A DNA stretch of 64,000 bases, taken from positions 1,394,159-1,458,158 of the forward strand of contig JAZKGA010000001.1 in NCBI GenBank assembly GCA_040386235.1. Reading direction: 5' to 3'. The notes beneath the pieces were generated by a model that was given only the letters and a program-made list of their open reading frames with translations, had not been told where the DNA came from and did not search any database. Positions 42,342 to 51,410 of this stretch are shown piece by piece. Within the stretch, counting starts at the first letter, position 1, and each line of letters starts with the position of its first letter. Made by a program: the position numbers and the translations under genes. Source of the stretch: JAZKGA01 sp040386235 (GTDB lineage: Bacteria > Pseudomonadota > Alphaproteobacteria > Micavibrionales > Micavibrionaceae).

Positions 42342-43490
42342 TTACAGCCCACCCGCGGCGTCTTGACACGCGGCACCGGGCGGGACCGTCACACACCCGC
42401 CGGTTAGGGGACGCGATACGCCGGTCGTGGTTGGCAGGCTGAGCGGCAGGCGTAAGCGCGACCGTACAGCCAGATAGGCAAAACCATGTGCCTCAAGCGC
42501 ATCGCCATCGAACCCTAATGCTTCAACTGGCGCGACATGGACATCTTTTAGCCCCGCGGCCAATCCCGCCATGATCGTCGCGTTATGCCGCCCGCCGCCG
42601 CACACATATAACTGGCGCACGGGTGCAGGAAAATGGTCAAATGCCGCAATGACACTTTGTACCGTAAACGCCGTTAGCGTCGCGATACGGTCTGCCAGCG
42701 GCAAATGCGCCACATCCACTTTGAACGCATCGCGGTCCAGTGATTTCGGCGGCGGCGCGGCGAAATACGGATGCGCCAGCCATTTCTGCACGATATCTGT
42801 ATGCACATGTCCCTGACTGGCCAGCATACCACCATCATCCTGGCGGCGGCCTGTGGCTTGCAATACCGCATCGTCAATTAACGCATTGGCCGGACCGGTA
42901 TCAAAGGCCACCAGGTCATTTGGGCCAGCCCCGACCCAGGTCACGTTCCCGACGCCACCCAAATTCAAAAAAGCGACAGGCGTTTGACAGTGGGCGGTAC
43001 GGGCCAGCGCCGCATGATAAAACGGGATCAGAGGCGCGCCCTGACCCCCGGCCCGCACATCGGCAATGCGGAAATCAGCGACAACCGGAACGGCGAACTG
43101 ACGGGCCAGCATGGCAGGTGTGCCGATCTGACGCGTGATGCCGTTTTTGGGATCGTGAAATATAGTCTGGCCATGAAAGCCGATCAGGTCGATATCTTCT
43201 GCCTTTAAGGCTGCTTTCTGCAACAACAGGGAAATGGCCGCCGCGTGATCCTGGGTCAACGCATCGGCGATGATGGCAATCTCAGCCTCCGCTGCATTTG
43301 TCCGCCCCAGAATACTGCGAATTTGCGCGCGGCGTGCATCTGAATAAGGCACTGTCACATGAAGGCCTGGGGTCACGATATTCTGACCGTCCGTCTGTAA
43401 AATAGCCGCATCAATGCCGTCCAGCGACGTCCCCGACATCAGGCCGATGGCGGTCCATATTTTGTCAGAAGCGGGCGGAATGAAAGACAT
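42342..43490 (-). CDS. anmK: Anhydro-N-acetylmuramic acid kinase
   Basis: 382 residues. The ATP-binding GLMSGTSLDGIDAAILQTDG is near the N terminus, IGFHGQTIFHDP near residue 103, NLGGVGNVTW near 176, FDTGPANALIDD near 195 and CGGGRHNATIMAGL near 300. It converts cell-wall-derived anhMurNAc to MurNAc-6-phosphate for recycling. The last 30 residues are Thr/Pro-rich and not part of the usual domain. A peptidoglycan-recycling gene beside a putative peptidoglycan-precursor toxin locus may be coincidental. Confidence 0.93.
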   Translation of the reverse strand: MSFIPPASDKIWTAIGLMSGTSLDGIDAAILQTDGQNIVTPGLHVTVPYSDARRAQIRSILGRTNAAEAEIAIIADALTQDHAAAISLLLQKAALKAEDIDLIGFHGQTIFHDPKNGITRQIGTPAMLARQFAVPVVADFRIADVRAGGQGAPLIPFYHAALARTAHCQTPVAFLNLGGVGNVTWVGAGPNDLVAFDTGPANALIDDAVLQATGRRQDDGGMLASQGHVHTDIVQKWLAHPYFAAPPPKSLDRDAFKVDVAHLPLADRIATLTAFTVQSVIAAFDHFPAPVRQLYVCGGGRHNATIMAGLAAGLKDVHVAPVEALGFDGDALEAHGFAYLAVRSRLRLPLSLPTTTGVSRPLTGGCVTVPPGAACQDAAGGL

Positions 43491-43600
43491 ATCCGTTTAT
43501 ACGCGCCCGCAGCAAACAATCAAGTCATGCCGACAGGATTTCGCTTGATTATTAAAAATCATATCGTTAATTTGCAAAAAACACCTTTAGGGATTATGTC

Positions 43601-44110
43601 ATGAAAAGATTTGAAATTAACGTGCCCAATACCAAAACAGAGATTCAGCAAGCCGCACACACCTTGGCGATGAAAGTCAGTCTGCCTGTTTATTTTGGAA
43701 TTGCAGCCGCCGGTGCCGTTGCCACGACCCTAACCGGTGCCTATTACATGCTTAATTCCACAGAAGACGCGAAGCGAAAAGCTGTGGCAACCGCCACATA
43801 CCGGGCCGAACGCGCAAATAATATTGAGCGTAAGCAGTGTCGCCGCACGGCCGCAGAAGCGATAGGCACACGCCTTCTTGATTTTCCGGCGGCGGATAAG
43901 AACTATCTGCTGGAAAAAGGGGGAAGCGCCCGAAGTGCTTGTGATAGCGCTGCCCAGGTAAAGCTTAAAAACACGCCGATCACACCAGACATGCCATCTC
44001 CATTCTGGCCTTTGATTTCTTTCGTGTTTACAACTGCCACTGGCGCAGGTTTGATTTACGGACGTAAGCACAAGAAATCTGTTCCAGATGGTGAACTACG
44101 CCCGATGTAA
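43601..44110 (+). CDS. Hypothetical membrane protein
   Basis: 169 residues with two predicted transmembrane segments (about 28-50 and 130-152) separated by an Ala/Arg-rich, apparently periplasmic, region with cysteines near residues 83 and 112. It begins MKRFEINVPNTKTEIQQAAH and ends with a charged tail RKHKKSVPDGELRPM. An AGGGA ribosome-binding site precedes the start. The function and family are not recognised. Confidence 0.6.
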   Translation: MKRFEINVPNTKTEIQQAAHTLAMKVSLPVYFGIAAAGAVATTLTGAYYMLNSTEDAKRKAVATATYRAERANNIERKQCRRTAAEAIGTRLLDFPAADKNYLLEKGGSARSACDSAAQVKLKNTPITPDMPSPFWPLISFVFTTATGAGLIYGRKHKKSVPDGELRPM

Positions 44111-44204
44111 CTTCTGCTTGCAATCGCCGATTACGGTGATTATAACAGGACCATATTTCAGACAAAGGCGTTTTTGACGTGCCTGTTGTTTAAACAAAGG
44201 TATA

Positions 44205-44234
44205 CCGCAGTCGGCGAGGTTTCGCTCACTGCGG
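44205..44234. other. Hairpin upstream of ffh
   Basis: CCGCAGT (44205-44211) pairs with ACTGCGG (44228-44234), and the inner GCGA (44214-44217) pairs with TCGC (44222-44225) around GGTT. No T-run follows. It ends 29 bases before the ffh start, so it could be a leader structure or the dyad of a regulator. Confidence 0.5.
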
Positions 44235-44263
44235 CAAAAATTTATGAAGTGGTTTAAGGACGA

Positions 44264-45805
44264 ATGTTCCAAAGCTTAAGCGATAGACTGGCCAGCGTAT
44301 TTGACGGACTGAAACGTACCGGCAATTTACGTGAGGATGACGTTGCCGCAGCCATGCGCGAAATACGCGTCGCGTTGCTTGAAGCCGATGTCGCCCTGCC
44401 CGTCGTCAAGGATTTCATTGCCCGCGTTCAGGAAAAGGCCGTCGGCCAGACTTTGATCAAAGGCGTCACGCCCGCCCAACAGGTCGTTAAGATCGTTCAT
44501 GATGAAATGGTCGTCCTGCTGGGGTCCGAAACCGTTGGCCTGCGCCTGGATGCCGCCCCGCCTGTCGTTTACCTGATGGTGGGCTTGCAGGGGTCTGGTA
44601 AAACCACGACCAGTGCCAAAATCGGGTATTTCCTGACCCAGAAATCCAACAAAAAAGTCTTGATGGCTTCACTGGACGTACAGCGTCCAGCCGCCCAGGA
44701 ACAATTACGTCAGTTGGGTGTCCAGACCAACATTGCAACCCTGCCGATCGTTGCGGGCCAAGACCCAATCGCGATTGCCAAGCGGGCGTATGACACAGCC
44801 AAGATCGAAGGCTATGACGTCGTTATCCTGGATACCGCCGGACGCTTAAGCATCGATGAAAAACTGATGGCCGAACTGGCCGCCATTCGCGATACGACCA
44901 AACCGCTTGAAACCCTGCTGGTCGCTGACAGCATGCTGGGCCAGGACGCGGTTAACACCGCCAAGGCATTCCACGATCAAATTGGCGTGACCGGTATTGT
45001 CCTGACCCGCGTTGACGGTGATGCGCGCGGGGGGGCGGCCATGTCGATGCACGCCGTGACGGGCCAGCCGATCAAATTGCTGGGGACAGGCGAAAAATGG
45101 GATGCGCTGGAACCCTTCCATCCTGACCGGATTGTCAGCCGCATTCTGGGCATGGGCGATGTCGTATCGCTGGTTGAACGCGCGGTTGAACAGATCAATG
45201 TTGATGACGCTGCCGCGATGGCCGCGAAATTCCAATCCGGAAAATTCGATTTTAACGACATGCTGTCCCAATTCTCGCAGATGAAGAAAATGGGCGGCGT
45301 CAGCGAATTGATGAAAATGCTGCCTGGCCTGAGCCGTTTTTCAGGCCAGATTGATGAAGCCAAACTGGATAGCGGTGTCATGAAACACCAAGAAGCGATT
45401 ATCCTGTCGATGACGAAAGCGGAGCGATCAAAACCGTCCCTGCTGAACGCGTCGCGCAAAAAACGTATTGCGGCTGGTTCAGGCACAAGCGTGCAGGATA
45501 TCAACCGTCTGGTGAAACAGTACGAACAAATGGAAACCGTGATGCGTAAGATGCGCAAAATGGGAACCGGCGGAATGCTGGGCGCGATGAAATCCTTAAT
45601 GGGCGCGAAAGATAACGCGCTTTTGGATGCGTATCAGCAAGACCCGCAACAGAATATCGGGCCAGGGTCATTCCCGTCCCTTCCGGCAGGGCTGTCAAAC
45701 GGCCTGCCAGGATTGGGCGGCGGTTTACCCGGGCTTGGTGCAGGTATGAATGGCTTTAACGGGCTGTTTAATCCGCGGGGCGGCAAATCCACCCGCAAAA
45801 AATAA
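44264..45805 (+). CDS. ffh: Signal recognition particle protein
   Basis: 513 residues. It comprises an N-domain helical bundle, a G-domain with P-loop GLQGSGKTTTSAKIG (about 107-121), VILDTAGRLS and TRVDGDARGGAAMS, and a Met-rich M-domain (MLSQFSQMKKMGGVSELMKM; MRKMRKMGTGGMLGAMKSLM). A Gly/Leu/Pro-rich tail of about 50 residues follows the M-domain. Ffh with 4.5S RNA delivers inner-membrane proteins to FtsY (encoded at 59101-60261). It starts the conserved ffh-rpsP-rimM-trmD-rplS order. Confidence 0.97.
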   Translation: MFQSLSDRLASVFDGLKRTGNLREDDVAAAMREIRVALLEADVALPVVKDFIARVQEKAVGQTLIKGVTPAQQVVKIVHDEMVVLLGSETVGLRLDAAPPVVYLMVGLQGSGKTTTSAKIGYFLTQKSNKKVLMASLDVQRPAAQEQLRQLGVQTNIATLPIVAGQDPIAIAKRAYDTAKIEGYDVVILDTAGRLSIDEKLMAELAAIRDTTKPLETLLVADSMLGQDAVNTAKAFHDQIGVTGIVLTRVDGDARGGAAMSMHAVTGQPIKLLGTGEKWDALEPFHPDRIVSRILGMGDVVSLVERAVEQINVDDAAAMAAKFQSGKFDFNDMLSQFSQMKKMGGVSELMKMLPGLSRFSGQIDEAKLDSGVMKHQEAIILSMTKAERSKPSLLNASRKKRIAAGSGTSVQDINRLVKQYEQMETVMRKMRKMGTGGMLGAMKSLMGAKDNALLDAYQQDPQQNIGPGSFPSLPAGLSNGLPGLGGGLPGLGAGMNGFNGLFNPRGGKSTRKK

Positions 45806-45866
45806 TGCGTAAAAATAAGCGTAACACTTCTAACCACAGCAATACACAAACGAAGGAGTATATAAT

Positions 45867-46409
45867 ATGGCATTAACAGTTCGCTTGGCCCGTCACGGCC
45901 GCAAAGACCGCCCGCATTACGCGATTGTCGTCACCGACAGCCGCAGCCCACGCGACGGTAAATTCATCGAAAAAGTCGGCACATACAACCCATTGCTGGC
46001 CAAAGAGTCAGATAATCGCGTTACATTGAATGCTGACCGTATCAAATACTGGTTGGGCGTCGGCGCAAAACCAACCGACCGCGTTGCGACATTCCTGGGT
46101 AAGGCCGGCCTGGCCGCAGCCCCTGCACAAGGTAACAATCCTGAAAAAGCCAAGCCAAAAGCAAAAGCTCAGGAACGCCTGCGCGTCCGCGATGAAAAAC
46201 TGAAAGCTTTGGAAGAAGCCGCAGCTGAAGCTGCAGCTGCGCCAGCTGTTGTCGAAGCGCCTGCTGAAGAAACTGCGCCGGACGCACCAGCCGAAGAAAC
46301 TGCCACTGCTGAGGTGACAGAAGAGGCGCCTGCCACTGAAGAAACAGCATCAGAAGCACCAGCTGAAGAAGCTGCCGCTGCTGACGACGCTGGAAAAGCA
46401 GACGCGTAA
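45867..46409 (+). CDS. rpsP: 30S ribosomal protein S16 with long acidic tail
   Basis: 180 residues. The S16 core is the first 80 or so (LTVRLARHGRKDRPHYAIVV, VGTYNPLLAKESDNRVTLN, RIKYWLGVGAKPTDRV). After a Lys-rich stretch (PEKAKPKAKAQERLRVRDEK), a tail of about 65 residues is almost wholly Ala, Glu, Pro and Thr in EEAPA-type repeats. Alphaproteobacterial S16 proteins often have some extension, but this one is long. The ribosome-binding site is AAGGAG. The stop abuts the rimM GTG start. Confidence 0.96.
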   Translation: MALTVRLARHGRKDRPHYAIVVTDSRSPRDGKFIEKVGTYNPLLAKESDNRVTLNADRIKYWLGVGAKPTDRVATFLGKAGLAAAPAQGNNPEKAKPKAKAQERLRVRDEKLKALEEAAAEAAAAPAVVEAPAEETAPDAPAEETATAEVTEEAPATEETASEAPAEEAAAADDAGKADA

Positions 46410-46925
46410 GTGAGTGTGCAACCGTCATCGCTGGCGGTCGCCAAAATTATACGGCCGCACGGGGTCAAAGGCCTCGTGCGGTTACGTCCTTTGGTGGACG
46501 ATTTAAACTTGATTTCTGATCCCGCTGGCTGCTTCTGCGATCGTAACGGCGCAACAGTCCATATTGTTTTAAAAAACGCCGCACCGCCTGATTATCTGGC
46601 GGAAATCAGTGGCATCACTGACCGAACGGCCGCTGCGTTGTGGACTGGCGCTATGCTGACCATTCCCCGCGACCGCTTGCCTGCCGCGACCGAAGAAGAT
46701 GGCCTGTTGCTGAATGACCGGATAGGCATGTCGGTTCAGGACACAGACGGCCAACCTGTTGGCATTGTGATCGCCATTCACAATTTCGGCGCGTCCGACT
46801 TGCTGGAAATCCGGCCTGAAAACGCTAAAAGCTTTTACCTGCCCATCACCTCTGATTTTGTCCTGGAAACGGATGCCGCGACGCGCTGCATCGTCATCAC
46901 AAATTACGACGTGTTCTTGGGTTAA
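46410..46925 (+). CDS. rimM: 16S rRNA processing protein RimM
   Basis: 171 residues from a GTG start directly after the rpsP stop. The signature AKIIRPHGVKGLVRLRPL is at about 9-26, and the C-terminal PRC-barrel ends FYLPITSDFVLETDAATRC. RimM binds S19 and promotes maturation of the 30S head. It is part of the conserved operon with trmD 3 bases downstream. Confidence 0.95.
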   Translation: MSVQPSSLAVAKIIRPHGVKGLVRLRPLVDDLNLISDPAGCFCDRNGATVHIVLKNAAPPDYLAEISGITDRTAAALWTGAMLTIPRDRLPAATEEDGLLLNDRIGMSVQDTDGQPVGIVIAIHNFGASDLLEIRPENAKSFYLPITSDFVLETDAATRCIVITNYDVFLG

Positions 46926-46928
46926 GCC

Positions 46929-47621
46929 ATGGGTTTTCACATCAACATCCTGACGTTGTTTCCAGAATTGTTCCCTGGATTTCTGGGCCATTCTTTAAGT
47001 GGGCGGGCCTTGACGCGCGGCGACTGGTCGCTGAGTGCCGTTAACATTCGCGACTTTGCCGGCGACAAACATAAAACGGTCGATGACACGCCTTATGGTG
47101 GCGGGGCTGGCATGGTGATGCGTGCTGACGTGATCGAATCCGCCCTCCTGTCCCTGCCCACCCCGGGGAAATGCATTTACATGAGTCCGCGTGGCCTGCC
47201 GCTGACCCACGACAAAGTGGTCGCACTGACGCAATCAGCCCCGCTGACGATTCTGTGTGGCCGATACGAAGGCGTGGACCAGCGCGTGCTGGATGCCCAT
47301 AATTTTGAAGAAATCAGCATCGGCGATTACGTGTTGTCAGGCGGCGAACAGGCGGCAATGATCCTGATGGATGCGTGCATTCGCCTGTTGCCCGACGTGA
47401 TGGGGAATGTTGACACGGCCAGCGAAGAAAGCTTTACCGACGGACTGTTGGAATACCCCCATTACACCCGGCCAGCGGCATGGCAGGATGCGACAGGCGC
47501 AACACACGCTGTGCCCGATGTCCTGCAATCCGGCAACCACGCAGCCATCGCCCAGTGGCGACACGCGCAATCCGTGACCTTAACCCAGGAACGTCGCCCT
47601 GACCTGTTGCGAAAAAAATAG
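46929..47621 (+). CDS. trmD: tRNA (guanine-N1-)-methyltransferase
   Basis: 230 residues of the SPOUT family. It methylates G37 of several tRNAs. Visible are ILTLFPELFPGFLGHSLSGR, the deep-knot region with YGGGAGMVMRADVIESAL, LCGRYEGVDQRVLD and IGDYVLSGGEQAAMILMD. Family length and order with rimM and rplS are as expected. Confidence 0.97.
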   Translation: MGFHINILTLFPELFPGFLGHSLSGRALTRGDWSLSAVNIRDFAGDKHKTVDDTPYGGGAGMVMRADVIESALLSLPTPGKCIYMSPRGLPLTHDKVVALTQSAPLTILCGRYEGVDQRVLDAHNFEEISIGDYVLSGGEQAAMILMDACIRLLPDVMGNVDTASEESFTDGLLEYPHYTRPAAWQDATGATHAVPDVLQSGNHAAIAQWRHAQSVTLTQERRPDLLRKK

Positions 47622-47745
47622 TTGCTTTTCTGGCTAATTCCGCCTAAATACACCCATCTTTCGGGTGAAAGGTACTTTAAAATAACAATAAATGGACCGC
47701 GGGCCTTGGCCTATTTCGGGTTCTGATAAATAAAGGATTATAACG

Positions 47746-48123
47746 ATGAACGTACTACAAAAATTTGAGGCAGCCATTGTTGCCGAAATGTCCGCAAAAC
47801 GGACACCACTTCCAGAATTTGCACCGGGCGACACCGTGCGCGTGAACCTGAAGGTTCGTGACGGCGACCGTGAGCGTATCCAGGCCTATGAAGGCGTTTG
47901 CATCGCGCGTAAAGCGTCGGGCATCAACGGTAACTTCACCGTTCGTAAAATTTCCTTGGGCGAAGGGGTTGAACGTGTGTTCCCTCTGTTTTCCCCTGCG
48001 ATTGACAGTGTAACGGTTGTTCGCCGCGGCGCGGTCCGTCGTGCCAAGCTTTACTACCTGCGCAACTTGCGCGGTAAGGCTGCACGTATTACCGAACGTA
48101 ACGATCGCGACACAGCGTCTTAA
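47746..48123 (+). CDS. rplS: 50S ribosomal protein L19
   Basis: 125 residues. The core segments FAPGDTVRVNLKVRDGDRER, IQAYEGVCIARKASGING and the C-terminal RAKLYYLRNLRGKAARI are all typical. It lies at the subunit interface. The 124-base gap before it holds a small CACCC/GGGTG hairpin (47651-47667), perhaps a leader element, and an AAAGGA ribosome-binding site. Confidence 0.97.
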   Translation: MNVLQKFEAAIVAEMSAKRTPLPEFAPGDTVRVNLKVRDGDRERIQAYEGVCIARKASGINGNFTVRKISLGEGVERVFPLFSPAIDSVTVVRRGAVRRAKLYYLRNLRGKAARITERNDRDTAS

Positions 48124-48141
48124 ACGACGGTTCGCCAATCA

Positions 48142-48167
48142 AAAGCCCGCTTTTAGCGGGCTTTTTT
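48142..48167 (+). terminator. Rho-independent terminator after rplS
   Basis: A perfect nine-base stem (AAAGCCCGC with GCGGGCTTT) around TTTTA is followed by a run of T. It ends the ffh-rplS operon. Confidence 0.95.
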
Positions 48168-48188
48168 ATGCGGATGCTGTGGCGTTCT

Positions 48189-48623
48189 TTAAAGACTCAG
48201 CACCACTGGCGGGGCAAGGGTACTTGCATGCTGCAACGTTTCTCTTGCGTCACTAAAATGCCGCCAGTTCCCGATACTATCCTTTATCTGCGCAGGATTA
48301 TCCGACATTTGCTTCTCAAAAAACATAAGTAATATGTCAGTCGCCAGCCCGGTCCTGTCAGCTCCCCTATACCCAACTTTTTCCCATATTTTGTCTTGAT
48401 CAGAATCCGCGAGTACCTGATATCCGTTTTTCTCAGGGATCGCTTGGTAAAAATTCAAAGACCATCCATGGGCCGGCATGCGTTGCGCGACCGCAATATG
48501 ATCGGGCAAATCTGCAAGATAGGCATAGGTGCAGGTGGGACATGACGGGTCAATGCGCCTGTGCGGGGAGCCATCCCGCAATCCGGCAAACGCATCCCGC
48601 AGAAACTGGGGCCAAAAAGACAT
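48189..48623 (-). CDS. Hypothetical protein
   Basis: 144 residues with no signal or membrane segment. A CPTC pair near residue 28 and the aromatic segment HGWSLNFYQAIPEKNGYQVL suggest a compact fold. It lies between the rplS terminator and a tRNA-Arg gene, a typical place for accessory genes. Family not recognised. Confidence 0.5.
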   Translation of the reverse strand: MSFWPQFLRDAFAGLRDGSPHRRIDPSCPTCTYAYLADLPDHIAVAQRMPAHGWSLNFYQAIPEKNGYQVLADSDQDKIWEKVGYRGADRTGLATDILLMFFEKQMSDNPAQIKDSIGNWRHFSDARETLQHASTLAPPVVLSL

Positions 48624-48709
48624 ACGAACACTCCATCTCGTTTAAGGTCATACGACCGAATGGATACCATACCAGCAGAATGTAAAGGGAGTGTAAAAGA
48701 AAGAGAAAA

Positions 48710-48786
48710 TGGCGCGCCCGAAGAGATTTGAACTCCTAACCTCCTGATCCGTAGTCAGGTGCTCTATCCAATTGAGCTACGGGCGC
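48710..48786 (-). tRNA. tRNA-Arg (anticodon ACG)
   Basis: 77 bases. Acceptor stem GCGCCCG/CGGGCGC, D arm AGCTCAATTGGATAGAGC, anticodon loop CTACGGA with ACG, T arm GAGTTCAAATCTC, discriminator G and an encoded CCA. The A34 is normally edited to inosine by TadA, allowing reading of CGU, CGC and CGA codons. Confidence 0.96.
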
Positions 48787-48991
48787 ATACCGCTGTAAAA
48801 CCATCAAGCGACGGCTGTGATGTCTTACGAAATGTGCGTCTGCTTTGCAAGCGTTTTTATCGCGGGACGGGCGTGAAAAGTTACCCAAGTGATTTCTCAC
48901 TCAAAAACGGTATTATTCTTGACAGTTGCAACCACACGTTTGATAAGTGTCAGATAGTTTAAACCACTGTTTTTGCGCGCGAAGAAAACCC

Positions 48992-50269
48992 ATGCACGAC
49001 CTATCTTGTTTGAAATTACTGTTGTTGGGAAGTTTTGTTGCGACGGCCTGTGCCGCCGTATCACCGGCCCATGCCGCTGGAAAAAGCGACTCGTTGATTA
49101 TCACCAACGCGCCCCTGCCCGCCGAATTGCGCAAGCGCGTTTATGAATCGCCGCTGCGTCCCATTGACATTGACCCGGCCCAAATTACCGGCCCCAACTA
49201 TTACGACAGCCAAAGCACCTCGGTGCGTCAGGAAATCGCACAGATTACGACCTCTTTAGGTCGCCTGCAGTCACGCATGGCGGATTTATCCGGCCAATCC
49301 CTGCGCATCAAGCAGGAAAACCAGAAGCTGGCCGCCGAATACTATACCAACATCGCCACCATCAATACGCAGCTGCAAACTGGCACCACGCCTGGTAACC
49401 CGCGTTTGGTTGTCCGCCTGAACAATGCGCAGCGCGCGATCGACTCAATCTCGGCCAATGCGTCCGCCTTAAATGGCGTATCATCTGGATTGGCCAGCTT
49501 GTCAGCGGAGGCAAACGCACTGATTAACAACGCGCGCGCGGCCTATGGCATCACTGGCGCGGTTGAAGAAGATCATTTGCAGCTTGCCCAGATCGAAGAT
49601 TCCGTCAGCAGCAATGTTGTCACCCTGACCCGCCTGCAAAACGATGTGGGTGAAGACATGATGCGCACCAATGCCTATCTGGCTGCGGAAATGAACAACA
49701 TGCGCACCGTGTCGATGGCCGTGACTGCTGGTGAATTCTATGGCACCCAAACCGTACCAAGCCGCGCGGCCCTGCCTGCGCCCGTCGCGACCAACCCTGT
49801 TGCCACAGTCTCAAGCGTCAGCGCGGTGCCGATGATGATTGAACCGGAAGCGGCTATGCGGATGCCGCCGGTTCAGGACACCTATGTGTACGACCAGCCG
49901 AAAGTGATTTCGCGGGTGGAAACACCGGCGCAAACCGCCCCGGTATCGCTGGCCCCAACCATGCCATCAGGTCAAACATTGGCGAAGGTTGATGTTCAGA
50001 CCGCGGGTGATAATTACGCCGGCCCCGTTTACGACGCGATGAACGAAGCCATTGTTAAATATCCAAATGCGCGATTTGAAGTTATCGGCGTGTCACCACA
50101 ATCCGACAATGCCGCCAAATCCACGCTGGACAGCTCAAAAGCCCGTCGCAATGCTGAGAAATTAAGCCGGGTTGTCACGGAAATGGGCATTCCGGCAGAT
50201 CGCCTGATGGTGTCATCCGCCGCGCGTGGCGATGTGACCGGCAACGAAATCCACGTTATCCTGCGATAA
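48992..50269 (+). CDS. Envelope protein with coiled coil and OmpA-like C-terminal domain
   Basis: About 425 residues from ATG 48992 (GAAGAAA ribosome-binding site); the frame opens at 48947. The signal peptide ends near SPAHA. A coiled-coil region of about 75-250 (VRQEIAQITTSLGRLQSRMA and similar) leads into a Pro/Val-rich linker. The last 85 residues (VYDAMNEAIVKYPNARFEVI, LDSSKARRNAEKLSRVV) follow the OmpA fold, though the peptidoglycan-contacting Asp-rich motif is not obvious. The layout suggests a periplasmic or surface protein involved in envelope attachment. It stands between two tRNA-Arg genes. Confidence 0.65.
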   Translation: MHDLSCLKLLLLGSFVATACAAVSPAHAAGKSDSLIITNAPLPAELRKRVYESPLRPIDIDPAQITGPNYYDSQSTSVRQEIAQITTSLGRLQSRMADLSGQSLRIKQENQKLAAEYYTNIATINTQLQTGTTPGNPRLVVRLNNAQRAIDSISANASALNGVSSGLASLSAEANALINNARAAYGITGAVEEDHLQLAQIEDSVSSNVVTLTRLQNDVGEDMMRTNAYLAAEMNNMRTVSMAVTAGEFYGTQTVPSRAALPAPVATNPVATVSSVSAVPMMIEPEAAMRMPPVQDTYVYDQPKVISRVETPAQTAPVSLAPTMPSGQTLAKVDVQTAGDNYAGPVYDAMNEAIVKYPNARFEVIGVSPQSDNAAKSTLDSSKARRNAEKLSRVVTEMGIPADRLMVSSAARGDVTGNEIHVILR

Positions 50270-50295
50270 TCGTTCTTTATCGTCTTTTCTGGCAC

Positions 50296-50372
50296 GTTCC
50301 TGTAGCTCAGGTGGATAGAGCAACGGTTTCCTAAACTGTAGGTCGCACGTTCGAATCGTGTCAGGGACGCCA
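50296..50372 (+). tRNA. tRNA-Arg (anticodon CCT)
   Basis: 77 bases. Acceptor GTTCCTG pairs with CAGGGAC, D arm AGCTCAGGTGGATAGAGC, anticodon loop TTCCTAA with CCT, T arm CACGTTCGAATCGTG, discriminator G and an encoded CCA. It reads AGG codons. Confidence 0.95.
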
Positions 50373-50449
50373 TTTGCCCCCGCTTTTCCACTTGCACCGT
50401 ATTCCCAATGCCCATACCCTGTCATGACAACACATAAAGGTAATAGATC

Positions 50450-50671
50450 ATGAGCACACTCAGCCAAAAAGAAATCGTCGCCCTGCAGGCCTATCTGCGC
50501 CAAAAGTTCACCCATCCGGGTTTACAGGTGAAACCACGGCCAAAAGCCGCCGATTCGGCTGAACTGCTGTTGGAAAACGAATTCATCGCCGTGATCTATA
50601 AGGATGAGGATGAGGGCGAAGTATCCTACACTTTGACCATGTCGATCCTGGAGGAAGACATTCAAGAATAG
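50450..50671 (+). CDS. DUF3126 family protein
   Basis: 73 residues. The conserved pattern IVALQAYLRQKFTHPGLQV, DSAELLLENEFIAVIYKDE and DEGEVSYTLTMSILEEDI is typical of this small, alphaproteobacteria-specific family of unknown function. The ribosome-binding site is AAAGG. The high charge and lack of hydrophobic stretches indicate a cytosolic protein. Confidence 0.85.
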   Translation: MSTLSQKEIVALQAYLRQKFTHPGLQVKPRPKAADSAELLLENEFIAVIYKDEDEGEVSYTLTMSILEEDIQE

Positions 50672-50757
50672 TGCTATGACAATGGGTTACAGTTTCCCAT
50701 GGCCAAACCCGCGCGAATTTAATAAAATTGTAGGGAATACTCTGATAAGGTGAATAC

Positions 50758-51360
50758 ATGACCCATCGCATCCTGACCTTTGTTTTCCTGTCACTGACCC
50801 TGGCCTTCGCGCCAGTGGCCCCTGTTTTTGCCCAGGCACAGACGCCGACGGCACAATCAGGATCATCACCTGATCCGACCTGTGACCCCGAAGTATGGAA
50901 AGCGATGGAGGCAAAATCCGAAGCCACCACCACCGCCGCCAATGATACATTGAAAGAAGCCGTGAACGATCCGGCCCCAACCGCGGGCCTGTCGTGCCAG
51001 GATAAGATCATGGGATCATGGGCCAAGATCGGCAGCATTTTTTCCGATACCGGCACTGGCGTTTCCAAAAAACTGATCGATCACACAAAAACCTTCGTCA
51101 TGGCGTACCTGGCTAAATACCTGGTCGGGAATTTTGACATTGGCGGGTTCCAGTTTGACTTTAACTTCATGCAATCCTTGATGTCGCTGACTGGCGGATT
51201 TGGAACCAGCTTCGACAAATGCGACGTCGCCAGCGACTATGCGCAATTTGTCAAAGGCCGCGGCGATGAAATTCGCGGCTTTGCACAACAGAAAATGCAA
51301 AGTGTTTACAGCGCGGGCAATATTCCTGCCCTGCCAATCACACCGTCCGGCACACCATAA
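50758..51360 (+). CDS. Secreted hypothetical protein
   Basis: 200 residues with a signal peptide (cleavage near PVFAQA, about 26). Cysteines near residues 41 and 81 and another near 158 could form disulphides. Most of the mature protein is amphipathic, with the segment YLAKYLVGNFDIGGFQFDFN near residue 121. It is preceded by an AAGGTG ribosome-binding site. Not recognised; probably a periplasmic or secreted protein. Confidence 0.6.
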   Translation: MTHRILTFVFLSLTLAFAPVAPVFAQAQTPTAQSGSSPDPTCDPEVWKAMEAKSEATTTAANDTLKEAVNDPAPTAGLSCQDKIMGSWAKIGSIFSDTGTGVSKKLIDHTKTFVMAYLAKYLVGNFDIGGFQFDFNFMQSLMSLTGGFGTSFDKCDVASDYAQFVKGRGDEIRGFAQQKMQSVYSAGNIPALPITPSGTP

Positions 51361-51410
51361 ATACACCATATCTCCTTGCCTTTCCCCCTTGGGACTGGCA
51401 TTGATGGGGC

